A stretch of DNA of 64,000 nucleotides. It comes from Leifsonia sp. ALI-44-B. Lineage in GTDB: Bacteria; Actinomycetota; Actinomycetes; Actinomycetales; Microbacteriaceae. Each line of letters starts with the position of its first letter. The first letter of the stretch is position 1. The DNA is taken from positions 1,216,423 through 1,280,422 of the forward strand of contig NZ_MTQL01000006.1 of NCBI RefSeq assembly GCF_001984125.1, in the 5' to 3' direction. Positions 1 through 8,353 of the stretch are shown here, in pieces. Made by a program: the position numbers and the translations under genes. The notes beneath the pieces are model-generated. The model was not told where the DNA came from. It saw only the letters and a list, made by a program, of their open reading frames with translations, and did not search any database.

Positions 1-1085
1 GAAGGGTCGATGTTCCAGCCCATCTCGGTGTGCGGGCCGGGCTGCTCGAGGAATTCGATGTCGGATGCCGCGGGCCAGGGCGAGACGGACGCTTCACCGT
101 GCCCGTCGGCGCTCTGCTTGGGGCTCACGCCATCCCACACCCGCACGAGGTTGGTGGAGTAGTAGTTGACGCCCAGCAGGTCGAGGGGCTGCTTGATGAG
201 GTCGAGGTCGCCGTCGTGCACGAAGGACCAGTCGGTGACCTCGCGCGTGTCGGCGATGACATCCGCGGGGTATTCGCCGTCGAGCAGCGGGCCGAGGAAG
301 ACGCGGTTGCCGAGGCCGTCGATGCGGCGAACAGCCTCGGCGCCGGTCTCGCCCTCTGGACGCAGCACGTGCAGGTTGAGCGTGATGGAGAACTGAGGAT
401 CGTTGGTGACGACCTCTTTCAGCGCAGTGACCGCGAGGCCGTGCGCGAGGTTGAGGTGGTGCACGGCCGCGAGGGAGGCGGCGTAGTCGTTCAGGCCGGG
501 CGCGTGCACGCCGGAGGCGTAGCCCAGGTAGGCCGAGCACCAGGGTTCGTTGAGTGTGGTCCACGTGCCGATGCGGTCGCCGAAGGCCTCTCCCACGATG
601 CGGGCGTAGTCGGCGAAGGCGTAGGAGGTGGCCCGGTTCGTCCAGCCGCCCTCGTCTTCGAGGGCCTGCGGCAGGTCCCAGTGGTAGAGCGTGACGATGG
701 GGGTGATGCCGCGTTCGATGAGGCCGTCGATGAGGCGCGTGTAGAACGCGATGCCCTCGGGGTTGGCGGGGCCACGACCGGTGGGCTGGATGCGGGGCCA
801 CGAGATCGAGAAGCGGTAGGCCTGCAGGTTGAGCGACTTCATCAGGTCGAGGTCGTCGTCGAGGCGGTGGTAGTGGTCGTCGGCCTGGTCGCCCGTGTCG
901 CCGTTGTGCACTTTGCCGGGCGTGTGGCTGAAGGTGTCCCAGATGGAGGGGCCGCGGCCGCCCTCGTTCACGGCGCCTTCGATCTGGTAGGACGCCGTGG
1001 CGGAGCCGAAGACGAAGTCGGCCGGGAACTGCAGCCCGGCGTTGCGGTAGTCGTCGCGGTAGTCGGTGGTTGCCACATCAGTCAT
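1..1085 (-). CDS. GH1 beta-glucosidase, 3' end beyond window
   Basis: Glycoside hydrolase family 1 enzyme, expected to release glucose from cellobiose or aryl/alkyl beta-glucosides in the cytoplasm (no signal peptide). The N-terminal family signature [12 protein letters not shown] is at about residues 26-37, and the acid/base glutamate lies in TLNEP at about residue 180. The nucleophile (ITENG region) would lie beyond the left edge, so only about 361 codons are visible of a usual 450-480. The ATG at 1083-1085 overlaps the end of the upstream ROK regulator by 8 bp, so the two are very probably co-transcribed and the regulator probably senses a glucoside or pentoside. Confidence 0.93.
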   Translation of the reverse strand, partial: MTDVATTDYRDDYRNAGLQFPADFVFGSATASYQIEGAVNEGGRGPSIWDTFSHTPGKVHNGDTGDQADDHYHRLDDDLDLMKSLNLQAYRFSISWPRIQPTGRGPANPEGIAFYTRLIDGLIERGITPIVTLYHWDLPQALEDEGGWTNRATSYAFADYARIVGEAFGDRIGTWTTLNEPWCSAYLGYASGVHAPGLNDYAASLAAVHHLNLAHGLAVTALKEVVTNDPQFSITLNLHVLRPEGETGAEAVRRIDGLGNRVFLGPLLDGEYPADVIADTREVTDWSFVHDGDLDLIKQPLDLLGVNYYSTNLVRVWDGVSPKQSADGHGEASVSPWPAASDIEFLEQPGPHTEMGWNIDP

Positions 1086-2427
1086 CGGAGGTGCCTTTCT
1101 GTTCGTCGACGGCGGCGGTGCCGTCGGCGCGGGCGTGCGCAGCCCGCTGGTCCATTATTGCAGGGATGAGAGCGCGATCATGCCCGCTTGGTTTCGCGCC
1201 GGCGCGTCGGGCGAACCGCGCGGGATCGGCGATCACGGCCGAAAACGGCATTTCGGCCGCCCCGATGAGCAGCAGATCGCTGCCCAGCTCGGCCGACACG
1301 ATGCTGACGCCCTCCCACGACGCCGCGAGCGTCTGCGCGCCGACCTGGCGCTCGAGATAGGCGGGATCGCATTCGGCGAGCGCGGCCAGAAACCCTCCCA
1401 GCACGACGCGTTCGGGGTTCAAGACGTTGATGGCGTTGCGCAGGGCGACCGACAGGATGTCGAGCTCGCGGCGAATCTCGGCGTGCACCCGTTCGTCATC
1501 CGACCGCCGCAGCGCGCTCGCGAACTCCTCGGGGTCAGCGCCATCGAGCCCCAGCAGGCCGAGCAGCCGCGCGCGACTGACCTCCTCCTCGAGCGTGCCC
1601 CCCGTGGTGGGCGACGACGGGCCGTGCGGCGCCGTGACGAGATTGTGCCCGAACTCGCCCGCGAAACCGTTGAGGCCGCCGAGGGGCGCACCATTGGCCA
1701 CCACTCCCCCACCGATGCCCGAGGCGCCGCCGTTGAGGTAGATGAAGTCGTTGTGACCGCGGCCCGCGCCGAAGAGTTGCTCGGCTTGCGCGCCCAGGCT
1801 GGCATCGTTCGCAGCGGAGGCCGCGAGGCCGGTCGCCTCGGCCATCCGCTCGGCAACGGGGGCGTCCCGCCAGCCGAGGTGGGGGGCCAGGCGCACGAGG
1901 CCGTCGCGCGAACGAACGAGGCCCGGAACCGCCACGCCCACGCCGGCGATCTGCCAACCCGGGGCTTCGGGATGCTCCCGGCGGATGGCGGCGATCGACT
2001 CGGCGGCCACGCGCACGGCGTCGTCGACCGACGGCACCTGTGAGACCTCGCGGCGCACGCGCGAGACGACCTCGCCGTTCATGCGCACGAGGCCGACCGT
2101 GATGGCGTCGAGCTCGGGGTTGACGGCGAACGCGACGCACGAGGCATCCGCGCGCACGACCGGCGAGGGGCGGCCCACCTGGCCCTGCGTGTCGGGAACG
2201 GATTCCGAGACGAGGCCCGCGGCCGCGAGTTCGGCGACGAGTGCGGCGATCGTCGATCTGTTGAGGCCCGTGTGCCGCGTGAGCTCGGATCTCGACGACG
2301 GGCCGTGCCGGTGCACCAATGACAGCACGCGGGACAAGTTGTGCCGGCGCACGGATTCGAGCGTATTGCCGCGACCCGCGGCGCTCGGCCCCCGTGGCAC
2401 GCTCGGCTCGCCGGGCGCGGCGGTCAT
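1078..2427 (-). CDS. ROK-family transcriptional repressor (XylR/NagC-like)
   Basis: 449 aa. A winged helix-turn-helix at about residues 30-75 ([20 protein letters not shown]) is followed by a ROK sugar-kinase-like domain (GVGVAVPG near 165; [22 protein letters not shown] near 245). ROK repressors leave DNA when they bind a sugar. The usual ROK zinc motif CxCGxxGCxE is replaced by a cysteine-free stretch, [12 protein letters not shown], right after the conserved GH. The stop overlaps the beta-glucosidase start, and xylA-xylB lie divergently nearby, so control of either or both is plausible. Which sugar it senses is inference. Confidence 0.9.
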   Translation of the reverse strand: MTAAPGEPSVPRGPSAAGRGNTLESVRRHNLSRVLSLVHRHGPSSRSELTRHTGLNRSTIAALVAELAAAGLVSESVPDTQGQVGRPSPVVRADASCVAFAVNPELDAITVGLVRMNGEVVSRVRREVSQVPSVDDAVRVAAESIAAIRREHPEAPGWQIAGVGVAVPGLVRSRDGLVRLAPHLGWRDAPVAERMAEATGLAASAANDASLGAQAEQLFGAGRGHNDFIYLNGGASGIGGGVVANGAPLGGLNGFAGEFGHNLVTAPHGPSSPTTGGTLEEEVSRARLLGLLGLDGADPEEFASALRRSDDERVHAEIRRELDILSVALRNAINVLNPERVVLGGFLAALAECDPAYLERQVGAQTLAASWEGVSIVSAELGSDLLLIGAAEMPFSAVIADPARFARRAGAKPSGHDRALIPAIMDQRAAHARADGTAAVDEQKGTSDD

Positions 2428-2588
2428 GCGCGGCCCGGCCCGGGCAGCAGACGGCGAGCGGATGTCGTGATCATTAGGTGGAACCCTATCGAACGGTTGC
2501 CGCCTGGCATGCAGCGCCGGCCGATAAGACCGAGAAGACCCGGGAGGGCGGCAGGTCAGGGGGGTGACGGCCTCCCTCTCGGGCCGGA

Positions 2589-2625
2589 CGCCGAAGGCCG
2601 GCGGAACGCACGGGTGCCTTCGGCG
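2589..2625 (-). terminator. Hairpin downstream of the CBS-domain gene
   Basis: CGCCGAAGGC and GCCTTCGGCG form a perfect 10-bp stem with a 17-nt loop, 12 bp past the stop codon of the minus-strand CBS-domain gene. There is no strong T-tract, so termination strength is uncertain. Confidence 0.5.
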
Positions 2626-2637
2626 AGTGCAGGGCGA

Positions 2638-3054
2638 TCAGCTCGTGCTGATGTCCTCGACCAGGCGCCCCGTGTCGTCGGACTGCTGCGAGCGCGCGAT
2701 GTCGGCCTGGCTCAGCATGCCGACGAGGTCGTGCCCGTCGATGACCGGCAGGCGGCGGACGTCGTGTTTGGTCATGGTCTCGATGGCCTCGTCGATGGTG
2801 TCGTCGGCGCCGATGGTGACGGGTTTGCCCTCGCCGAGCGAACCGGCCGTGACCTCGGACGGGTTGCCACCCTCGGCCAGGCACTTCACGACGATGTCGC
2901 GGTCGGTGACGACACCGGCCAGGCGCCCGTCTTCGCCGCAGATCGGCAGGGCTCCGACGTCGAGATCGCGCAGCTTCTGGGCCACGACGACGAGCGTGTC
3001 CCCGGATTGGGCGCATTCGGCACCGGCGGTCATGATCTCTCGAACGGTCGTCAT
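2638..3054 (-). CDS. Tandem CBS-domain protein
   Basis: 138 aa consisting almost only of two CBS modules, about residues 1-65 ([14 protein letters not shown] ... GVVTDRDIV) and 73-130 ([16 protein letters not shown] ... [11 protein letters not shown]). Such stand-alone CBS pairs bind adenine nucleotides or related ligands; actinobacterial relatives include the hypoxic-response protein Hrp1. It is cytoplasmic with no fused catalytic domain. It diverges from xylA, sharing a roughly 170-bp promoter region, and has a hairpin just after its stop. The specific role is unknown. Confidence 0.88.
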   Translation of the reverse strand: MTTVREIMTAGAECAQSGDTLVVVAQKLRDLDVGALPICGEDGRLAGVVTDRDIVVKCLAEGGNPSEVTAGSLGEGKPVTIGADDTIDEAIETMTKHDVRRLPVIDGHDLVGMLSQADIARSQQSDDTGRLVEDISTS

Positions 3055-3169
3055 AGCGGTTGTCCTTTCTCTCGGAAACAGGAGGTGACGCCACGTTACG
3101 ACGGGCGCCCCTCGACGTCAGGAGGCTTGACAAATTCGGAGGGCGGGAGGGTTGCCGCGGCATCCGATC

Positions 3170-3193
3170 GGTTATATGTTGTAACCACCAACA
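3170..3193 (+). promoter_or_regulatory. Candidate repressor operator upstream of xylA
   Basis: Two overlapping perfect inverted repeats: GGTTA-N7-TAACC at 3170-3186 and TGTTG-N7-CAACA at 3177-3193. They end 32 bp before the xylA ATG. The TGTTG/CAACA pattern is like known XylR (ROK) operators, which are rich in GTTTGTT/AACAAAC half-sites. It is the natural candidate target of the ROK regulator encoded at 1078-2427. Binding is inferred only. Confidence 0.5.
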
Positions 3194-3225
3194 AATCACC
3201 AACGACGTTGACAGAAGGAATTCGC

Positions 3226-4416
3226 ATGTCACTCACGCCCACCCGCGACGACAAATTCTCATTCGGCCTCTGGACCATCGGCTACAACGGCGCCGACCCG
3301 TTCGGCGGCCCCACCCGGCCCCCGCTCGATGTGGTGCACGGCGTTGAGAAACTCTCGGAGCTCGGCGCCTACGGCCTCACGTTCCACGACGATGACCTGT
3401 TCGCCTTCGGCTCGACGGATGCGGAGCGCCAGACGCAGATCGACCGCCTGAAGGGCGCGCTCGACGACACCGGGATCATCGTGCCCATGGTCACCACGAA
3501 CCTGTTCTCGGCCCCCGTTTTCAAGGACGGCGGCTTCACGTCGAACGACCGCGCCGTGCGACGCTTCGCGCTGCGCAAGGTGCTGCGCAACATCGACCTG
3601 GCCGCCGAGCTCGGGGCCAAGACGTTCGTCATGTGGGGCGGCCGCGAGGGTGCCGAATACGATTCGGCCAAGGACATCCGCCAGGCGCTCGAGCGCTACC
3701 GCGAGGCCGTCAACCTGCTGGGCGACTACGTGACCGACAAGGGTTATGACATTCGCTTCGCGATCGAGCCCAAGCCCAACGAGCCCCGCGGCGACATCCT
3801 GCTGCCGACGCTCGGCCACGCGCTCGCGTTCATCGAGACGCTCGAGCGACCCGAGCTCGTGGGTGTGAACCCCGAGGTCGGCCACGAGCAGATGGCGGGC
3901 CTGAACTTCGCCGCCGGAATCGCGCAGGCGCTCTACCAGGGCAAGCTCTACCACATCGACCTCAACGGGCAGCGCGGCATCAAGTACGACCAGGACCTCG
4001 TGTTCGGTCACGGTGACCTGCAGAACGCTTTCGCGCTCGTCGACCTGCTGGAGAACGGCGGCCCCAACGGCGGGCCCGCCTATGACGGACCGCGTCACTT
4101 CGACTACAAGCCGAGCCGCACCGAAGACGAGACGGGTGTCTGGGAGTCGGCCGCGGCCAACATGCGCACCTACCTGCTGCTCAAGGAGCGCGCGGCATCG
4201 TTCCGTGCCGACCCCGAGGTGCAGGAGGCCCTCACGGCAGCCCGCGTGCCCGAGTTGAGCGTCAACACGCTGAACGACGGCGAGAGCTACGACGACCTGC
4301 TGGCCGACCGCAGCGCTTACGAGGAATTCAACAGCGACGAGTACTTCGGCGGCAAGGGCTTCGGGTTCGTGAAGTTGCAGCAGCTTGCATTGGAGCACCT
4401 GCTTGGCGCGCGTTAG
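3226..4416 (+). CDS. xylA: Xylose isomerase
   Basis: 396 aa, the usual actinobacterial length. Interconverts D-xylose and D-xylulose (and glucose/fructose) using divalent metal. H54 and D57 in TFHDDD match the catalytic His/Asp pair at the same numbers in Streptomyces and Actinoplanes enzymes. [11 protein letters not shown] (about 180-190), NPEVGHEQM (about 215-225) and HIDLNGQ supply metal ligands. The start is chosen because the ATG follows AGAAGGA at good spacing and gives the family N-terminus FSFGLWT. It is followed by xylB after an unusual 270-bp spacer. An inverted-repeat operator lies just upstream. Confidence 0.98.
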   Translation: MSLTPTRDDKFSFGLWTIGYNGADPFGGPTRPPLDVVHGVEKLSELGAYGLTFHDDDLFAFGSTDAERQTQIDRLKGALDDTGIIVPMVTTNLFSAPVFKDGGFTSNDRAVRRFALRKVLRNIDLAAELGAKTFVMWGGREGAEYDSAKDIRQALERYREAVNLLGDYVTDKGYDIRFAIEPKPNEPRGDILLPTLGHALAFIETLERPELVGVNPEVGHEQMAGLNFAAGIAQALYQGKLYHIDLNGQRGIKYDQDLVFGHGDLQNAFALVDLLENGGPNGGPAYDGPRHFDYKPSRTEDETGVWESAAANMRTYLLLKERAASFRADPEVQEALTAARVPELSVNTLNDGESYDDLLADRSAYEEFNSDEYFGGKGFGFVKLQQLALEHLLGAR

Positions 4417-4560
4417 AGCTCGCTCTAACCCGCGTCACGCAGGCGCTCAAAGGCGGTAGCCCTATGGCGCGGGCGCTTTGCACCCGCGAAATGCGCGGGC
4501 GCTTCGCACCCGCGAAAGGCGGTAGCCCTAGGGCGGAAGAGCGATTCAGCTCTTCCGCCC
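4412..4560. repeat. Repeat- and hairpin-rich xylA-xylB spacer
   Basis: Contains several nested elements. GTTAGAG-ctcg-CTCTAAC (4412-4429) overlaps the xylA stop. Two 25-bp copies differing by one base (gcgcgggcgcttYgcacccg + cgaaa) lie at about 4467-4491 and 4493-4517, each able to fold into a short hairpin. The segment aaaggcggtagcccta occurs on both sides of that pair. A perfect 12-bp-stem hairpin GGGCGGAAGAGC-gattca-GCTCTTCCGCCC sits at 4531-4560. This resembles REP/BIME-type intergenic elements and may terminate, attenuate or stabilise the xylA message. Gene-free 4417-4686 otherwise holds only a pyrimidine/adenine-rich leader and the xylB ribosome-binding site. Confidence 0.75.
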
Positions 4561-4686
4561 GTCCCGCGGCAGCCTGTGAACCGCAACCGCCAAGTCGCGC
4601 TTCGAAAACCCCGCCATCTCTCTTCCCCACCCCAAACACCCTGTAAACCAAAACCCCGCACCCCCACCCCCGAAAGGCCCCGACCA

Positions 4687-6087
4687 ATGCCGCTCGTAGC
4701 CGGAGTCGATTCCTCCACGCAGTCCTGCAAGATCGTCATCCGCGACGCGGACACGGGCAAGGTCGTCCGCCGCGGCCGCGCCATCCACCCGGTGGGCACG
4801 GAGGTCGACCCGGCGGCCTGGTGGCAGGCCCTGAACGACGCCATCGCCGACGCGGGCGGTCTCGGCGACGTAGCCGCGATCTCGATCGCGGGCCAGCAGC
4901 ACGGCATGGTGGTTCTCGACTCCGAGGGCCGCGTCATCCGCCCCGCCCTGCTCTGGAACGACACCCGCAGCGCGCAGGCCGCCGCCGATCTCGCGGCCGA
5001 AGTGGGCGCCACCCAATATGCCGCCCAGACGGGCGTAGTCCCCGTGGCCTCGTTCACAGCCTCCAAGCTCCGCTGGCTGCGCGACGCCGAGCCCGAGAAC
5101 GCCGCGCGCGTCGCCGCTGTGGCGCTCCCCCACGACTGGCTGACGTGGCGCCTGCTCGGCTTCGGCCCGGCCGACGACAGCGCGCTCGGCCCCGTGCTCG
5201 ACGCCCTGACGACCGACCGTTCCGACGCCTCCGGCACCGCTTATTGGTCGGCCATCACCGAGGACTACGACCGAGGTTTGCTCGAGCGTGCGCTCGGACA
5301 CGACGCCATCCTGCCGCGCGTGCTGCGCTCCGACGAACGCGCGGGCACCACCCCCGACGGCCTCATCGTCGGTCCGGGCGCCGGCGATAATGCGGGCGCC
5401 GCTCTCGGACTCGACGCGGGCGCGGGCGACGTGGTCGTCTCGATCGGCACCTCGGGCACCGTTTTCGCCGTTACCGACACCGTGTCGACCGACGCGTCGG
5501 GAACCGTGGCCGGTTTCGCCGACGCCTCCGGCCGCTACCTCCCTCTCGTCGCGACGCTCAACGCCGCGCGCATCCTCGACGCCGTGGCCGGCCTGCTGGG
5601 CGTCGACCACGACGAACTCGGGCGGCTCGCGCTCGAAGCCGAGCCCGGCGCTTCCGGCCTGGTATTGCAGCCCTATTTCGAGGGCGAGCGCACGCCCAAC
5701 CGACCGGATGCCACGGCCACCCTCTTCGGCCTGACGCTGTCGAGCACCACACGCCCGACGCTCGCCCGCGCGGCCATCGAGGGCTTGCTGTGCGGTCTCG
5801 CCGACGGACTCGACGCCGTGCGCGCCCAGGGCGTCGAGGTGTCGCGCGTGCTCGTCATCGGCGGTGCGGCGCTCAACCCCGCCGTTCAGGCCATCGCGGC
5901 CGAGGTGTTCGCCGAACCCGTCGTGATTCCTCAGCCGGGCGAATACGTGGCGGATGGCGCAGCCGTGCAAGCGGCCTGGGCCCTGACGGGTTCGCGCCCC
6001 TCGTGGCCCGTGGCCACCCTCGCGACGCCCACGCCGAACGCGCAGCCCCTCATTCGGGAGCAGTACGCGGCCCGCCGGGACGGCTGA
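4687..6087 (+). CDS. xylB: Xylulokinase
   Basis: 466 aa FGGY-family kinase converting D-xylulose plus ATP to xylulose 5-phosphate, the step after xylA. The N-terminal ATP-fold motif [10 protein letters not shown] is at residues 6-15, the conserved GQQHGMV at about 70-78, [10 protein letters not shown] near 148, and the C-terminal FGGY-type segment [11 protein letters not shown] near 405. The start at 4687 follows CGAAAGG. Upstream in-frame codons are low-complexity leader and were rejected. The stop codon falls inside the first unit of an 8-bp tandem repeat. Confidence 0.97.
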   Translation: MPLVAGVDSSTQSCKIVIRDADTGKVVRRGRAIHPVGTEVDPAAWWQALNDAIADAGGLGDVAAISIAGQQHGMVVLDSEGRVIRPALLWNDTRSAQAAADLAAEVGATQYAAQTGVVPVASFTASKLRWLRDAEPENAARVAAVALPHDWLTWRLLGFGPADDSALGPVLDALTTDRSDASGTAYWSAITEDYDRGLLERALGHDAILPRVLRSDERAGTTPDGLIVGPGAGDNAGAALGLDAGAGDVVVSIGTSGTVFAVTDTVSTDASGTVAGFADASGRYLPLVATLNAARILDAVAGLLGVDHDELGRLALEAEPGASGLVLQPYFEGERTPNRPDATATLFGLTLSSTTRPTLARAAIEGLLCGLADGLDAVRAQGVEVSRVLVIGGAALNPAVQAIAAEVFAEPVVIPQPGEYVADGAAVQAAWALTGSRPSWPVATLATPTPNAQPLIREQYAARRDG

Positions 6088-6125
6088 TCGGCTGATCGGC
6101 TGATCGGCTGATCGGCTGATCGGCT
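6081..6125. repeat. 8-bp tandem repeat over the xylB stop
   Basis: Five exact copies of CGGCTGAT (6081-6120) plus a partial sixth (cggct). The xylB TGA at 6085-6087 is in the first copy, so copy-number change would leave the protein unchanged. Probably generated by slippage. Confidence 0.95.
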
Positions 6126-6131
6126 CGACAA

Positions 6132-6194
6132 GCCTGGCAGGTCTGGCAGGCTCGGCAGGTCCGGCAGGCTCGGCAGGCTCGGCAGGCCTGGCAG
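6132..6194. repeat. 9-bp tandem repeat between xylB and glycerate kinase
   Basis: Seven consecutive units of the pattern GYYYGGCAG (for example gcctggcag, gtctggcag, gctcggcag), varying only at positions 2-4, with a partial eighth. It ends 14 bp before the stop of the convergent glycerate kinase gene. Nothing else is seen between 6088 and 6207. Confidence 0.95.
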
Positions 6195-6207
6195 GCTCGA
6201 TATCGAT

Positions 6208-7383
6208 CTACCGTGTGGCCGAGTGGCGCCTGGCGAGTTCGGCTCCGGCGCGGCGCACGTACTCGAGCGGGCCGGCCAGTGCGGCCTCGAGGCTGCCCGC
6301 GAGCTCGACCAACGAGACCGCGTCGTCGAAGAGACCGCTCGGATCATCCGCGATCATCCCCGCGACGAGCAGCGTGCGCGCATCCTCGGGGGCCAGCCCG
6401 GTGACATACGAGGGCACCTTACCGGCCGCCGACTGCGCGTCGTAACGGCCCTCGCCCGTGATGATCACGTCGGCGGATGCGGCGGCGGCCGGTAGTCCGA
6501 TCGCTTCTCCCACCGCGACCGAACCGGCCGCCATCGTGGCGCCCCAGAGGAGCAGCCCGAAACCTGTCCCGCCAGCGGCACCCGAGCCGGGTTGCTCGGC
6601 AAGACGATCCACCTCCGACGCGTCGAGGGCACCGAGGTCACCCCGGGCGGCGGACGAACGGGCCGCGTCGACGAGGCGTGCGAGCGCCGCATCCAGCACC
6701 GCGATGTCGGGCACCGTTGCGCCCTTCTGCGGGCCAAAGACTGCGGCGGCGCCCGACAGGCCACGCAGCGGGTTGGTCACGTCGGACAGGATGGCGACAC
6801 CGCGCGTTGGCAGCCCGCGCACGTCACCGAGGTCGAGCGTCGCGAGCGTCTCGAGGCCCCGCGCTCCCGAGGCGATCGGCGAACCGTCGTCGGTGAGGAG
6901 TCGGGCACCGAGGGCGCTCAGCATGCCCGCGCCACCGTCGGTCGACGAGCTGCCCCCGAGACCAACGAGCACGCGCTCGGCACCCGCATCGAGCGCGTGC
7001 GCGATGGCCTCGCCGAAGCCGTGCGTGTGCGCATCGTGCGGGCGCAGCGGGTCGAGCAGCGTGATGCCGCTCGCCGACGCCAGCTCGACGACCGCGGTGC
7101 CGTCGGGCAGGAGCAACCAGTCGGTCTCGACGAGCTCGTCATCGGGGCCCGAGACCTGAATGGTGTGCCGAGCCGCACCGGGAACGGCGGCCGCGAAAGC
7201 CTCGACCGTGCCCTCTCCGCCATCCGCCATGGGCAGCAGGACGAGTTCGTCGCCGGGGCGCACTTCGTGCCATCCGGCCGCGATCTCTTCGGCGACCTCG
7301 GTGGCGGTAGCCGTGCCCTTGAACGAGTCGGGCGCGATCACGACGCGCACCCCCTGCTGTTGTGCAACTGACGTCATCGTCAT
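6208..7383 (-). CDS. Glycerate kinase (GlxK/GarK family)
   Basis: 391 aa. Phosphorylates glycerate with ATP, feeding glyoxylate- or sugar-acid-derived glycerate into glycolysis. Family motifs: APDSFKGTATATEVA (about 17-31), MADGGEGTVEAF (about 52-63), LGGSSSTDGGAGML (about 147-160) and ITGEGRYDAQSAAGK (about 314-328). Length is typical (370-390). It is convergent with xylB and separated from it by tandem repeats; no partner genes of glyoxylate metabolism are adjacent. The 220-bp region upstream (7384-7603) shows no gene. Confidence 0.95.
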   Translation of the reverse strand: MTMTSVAQQQGVRVVIAPDSFKGTATATEVAEEIAAGWHEVRPGDELVLLPMADGGEGTVEAFAAAVPGAARHTIQVSGPDDELVETDWLLLPDGTAVVELASASGITLLDPLRPHDAHTHGFGEAIAHALDAGAERVLVGLGGSSSTDGGAGMLSALGARLLTDDGSPIASGARGLETLATLDLGDVRGLPTRGVAILSDVTNPLRGLSGAAAVFGPQKGATVPDIAVLDAALARLVDAARSSAARGDLGALDASEVDRLAEQPGSGAAGGTGFGLLLWGATMAAGSVAVGEAIGLPAAAASADVIITGEGRYDAQSAAGKVPSYVTGLAPEDARTLLVAGMIADDPSGLFDDAVSLVELAGSLEAALAGPLEYVRRAGAELARRHSATR

Positions 7384-7603
7384 TCTCCGGGCCGAGCGCG
7401 CGCTTCACGGCGCGACTCGGCCTTCTGCGCGACGGGCGCGCCTTGCGGGACAAAGGAGCGAAACACGAATGCCGAGCGGGCATTGGTTTCGCGCGCCAGT
7501 CTAGCGAGCGGCTCGGGTCACGACGCGCTCAACGAGCGTGACGCGACTGCATGGAGTGGGCGAGACGGTCGATGAGCGGATTTCGGTCAGCGCGCCGGTT
7601 CAG

Positions 7604-7837
7604 TCAGCGCGCCGCGCGGCGCCGGGACGCAAGCGACTCGACGGCGGTCGAGAAATCGTCGAAGGTGCGCACACCGGCGGGATCGGCCAGCGGCAGAACG
7701 GCGAAGCCGCTGCCGGAGCGCTCGACGAAACCGAGCACGGCGGTACCATCCGCTTCGTCGATAGAGGGATCACTGACGCGCCAGCCATCGCCGGGGATCG
7801 GGATGACTGTCAGGGCGACACCGTCTCGCGTTTTCAC
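7604..7837 (-). CDS. Small conserved-looking hypothetical protein
   Basis: 77 aa, not recognised. The GTG start at 7835-7837 overlaps the TGA of the upstream gene as GTGA, a translational-coupling arrangement that supports both reading frames. The protein is soluble, with no signal or membrane segment, and ends in a basic ASRRRAAR tail. GDGWRVSDPSIDEADGTAVL and VLGFVERSGSGFAVLPL suggest a small beta-rich fold. It may act with its overlapping neighbour; function unknown. Confidence 0.65.
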   Translation of the reverse strand: MKTRDGVALTVIPIPGDGWRVSDPSIDEADGTAVLGFVERSGSGFAVLPLADPAGVRTFDDFSTAVESLASRRRAAR

Positions 7838-8172
7838 GGACGGCCTTCGGAACCGGCGGAACCGGCGTAAGCGGCGCCGGCGGCGCGGGTGGCACCGACG
7901 CTGCGGTCGAACCAGCGACGGAACGTGTTGAAAGCCATGTCGCGCGACGAATACGGGCCACTGCCGACGGGAGGCAGATTGCCCCGTCGCAATTCGGGGC
8001 GCAGCCCGCGCAGGTAATAGGTAACCCCGCGTTCCTCGGTGACGGCGATGATGGCCGCATAACGCGAGCCGTTTTCGCCCATGACGAGCCACGTGTTCGC
8101 TCGATCTTCGACGAGTCGCAGCTCGCCCTGCTCGGCGGATCGGGGAGCCGACGCCGTTGTTGTTTCATCCAC
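7834..8172 (-). CDS. Hypothetical protein, first of a coupled pair
   Basis: 112 aa, not recognised. The start is the GTG at 8170-8172, placed by an AAGGAGGA ribosome-binding site 6 nt upstream; in-frame upstream codons lack one. Features seen are ANTWLVMGENGSRYAAIIAV (about 27-46), GVTYYLRGLRPELRRG (about 51-66) and MAFNTFRRWFDRSVGA (about 83-98). Soluble. It shares four bases with the next gene, so the two are probably translated together. Confidence 0.7.
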   Translation of the reverse strand: MDETTTASAPRSAEQGELRLVEDRANTWLVMGENGSRYAAIIAVTEERGVTYYLRGLRPELRRGNLPPVGSGPYSSRDMAFNTFRRWFDRSVGATRAAGAAYAGSAGSEGRP

Positions 8173-8298
8173 CGAAAATCCTCCTTGGTGCTTCCTCTCC
8201 ATTGTGGAACGTGCCCCCAACGGGGGTCGAGAGGCTTGACAGTTCTCGGGGGCGTGTGCGTGCCTGCGTGCGGATGCGCTCAGCGGGCGGATGAACGG

Positions 8299-8336
8299 CG
8301 AAGCGCCCGCCACCGAGGACCGGCGCGGGCGCTTCG
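8299..8336 (-). terminator. Hairpin after cystathionine gamma-synthase gene
   Basis: CGAAGCGCCCGC and GCGGGCGCTTCG form a perfect 12-bp stem with a 14-nt loop, 18 bp past the stop of the minus-strand gene. There is no clear T-tract. Confidence 0.6.
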
Positions 8337-8353
8337 ACGAGCGAGAAACGTGC

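Noticed and set aside
3127..3132. TTGACA as -35 of xylA
   Set aside because: No -10 hexamer at 16-19 bp; the AT-rich patch lies about 40 bp away.
4417..4560. CRISPR array in the xylA-xylB spacer
   Set aside because: Only two repeat copies, directly adjacent and without unique spacers.
5931..6347. Minus-strand open frame with LPSLPDLPG repeats
   Set aside because: It is only the 9-bp tandem repeat read in frame and overlaps the ends of xylB and the glycerate kinase gene; no ribosome-binding site or conserved domain.
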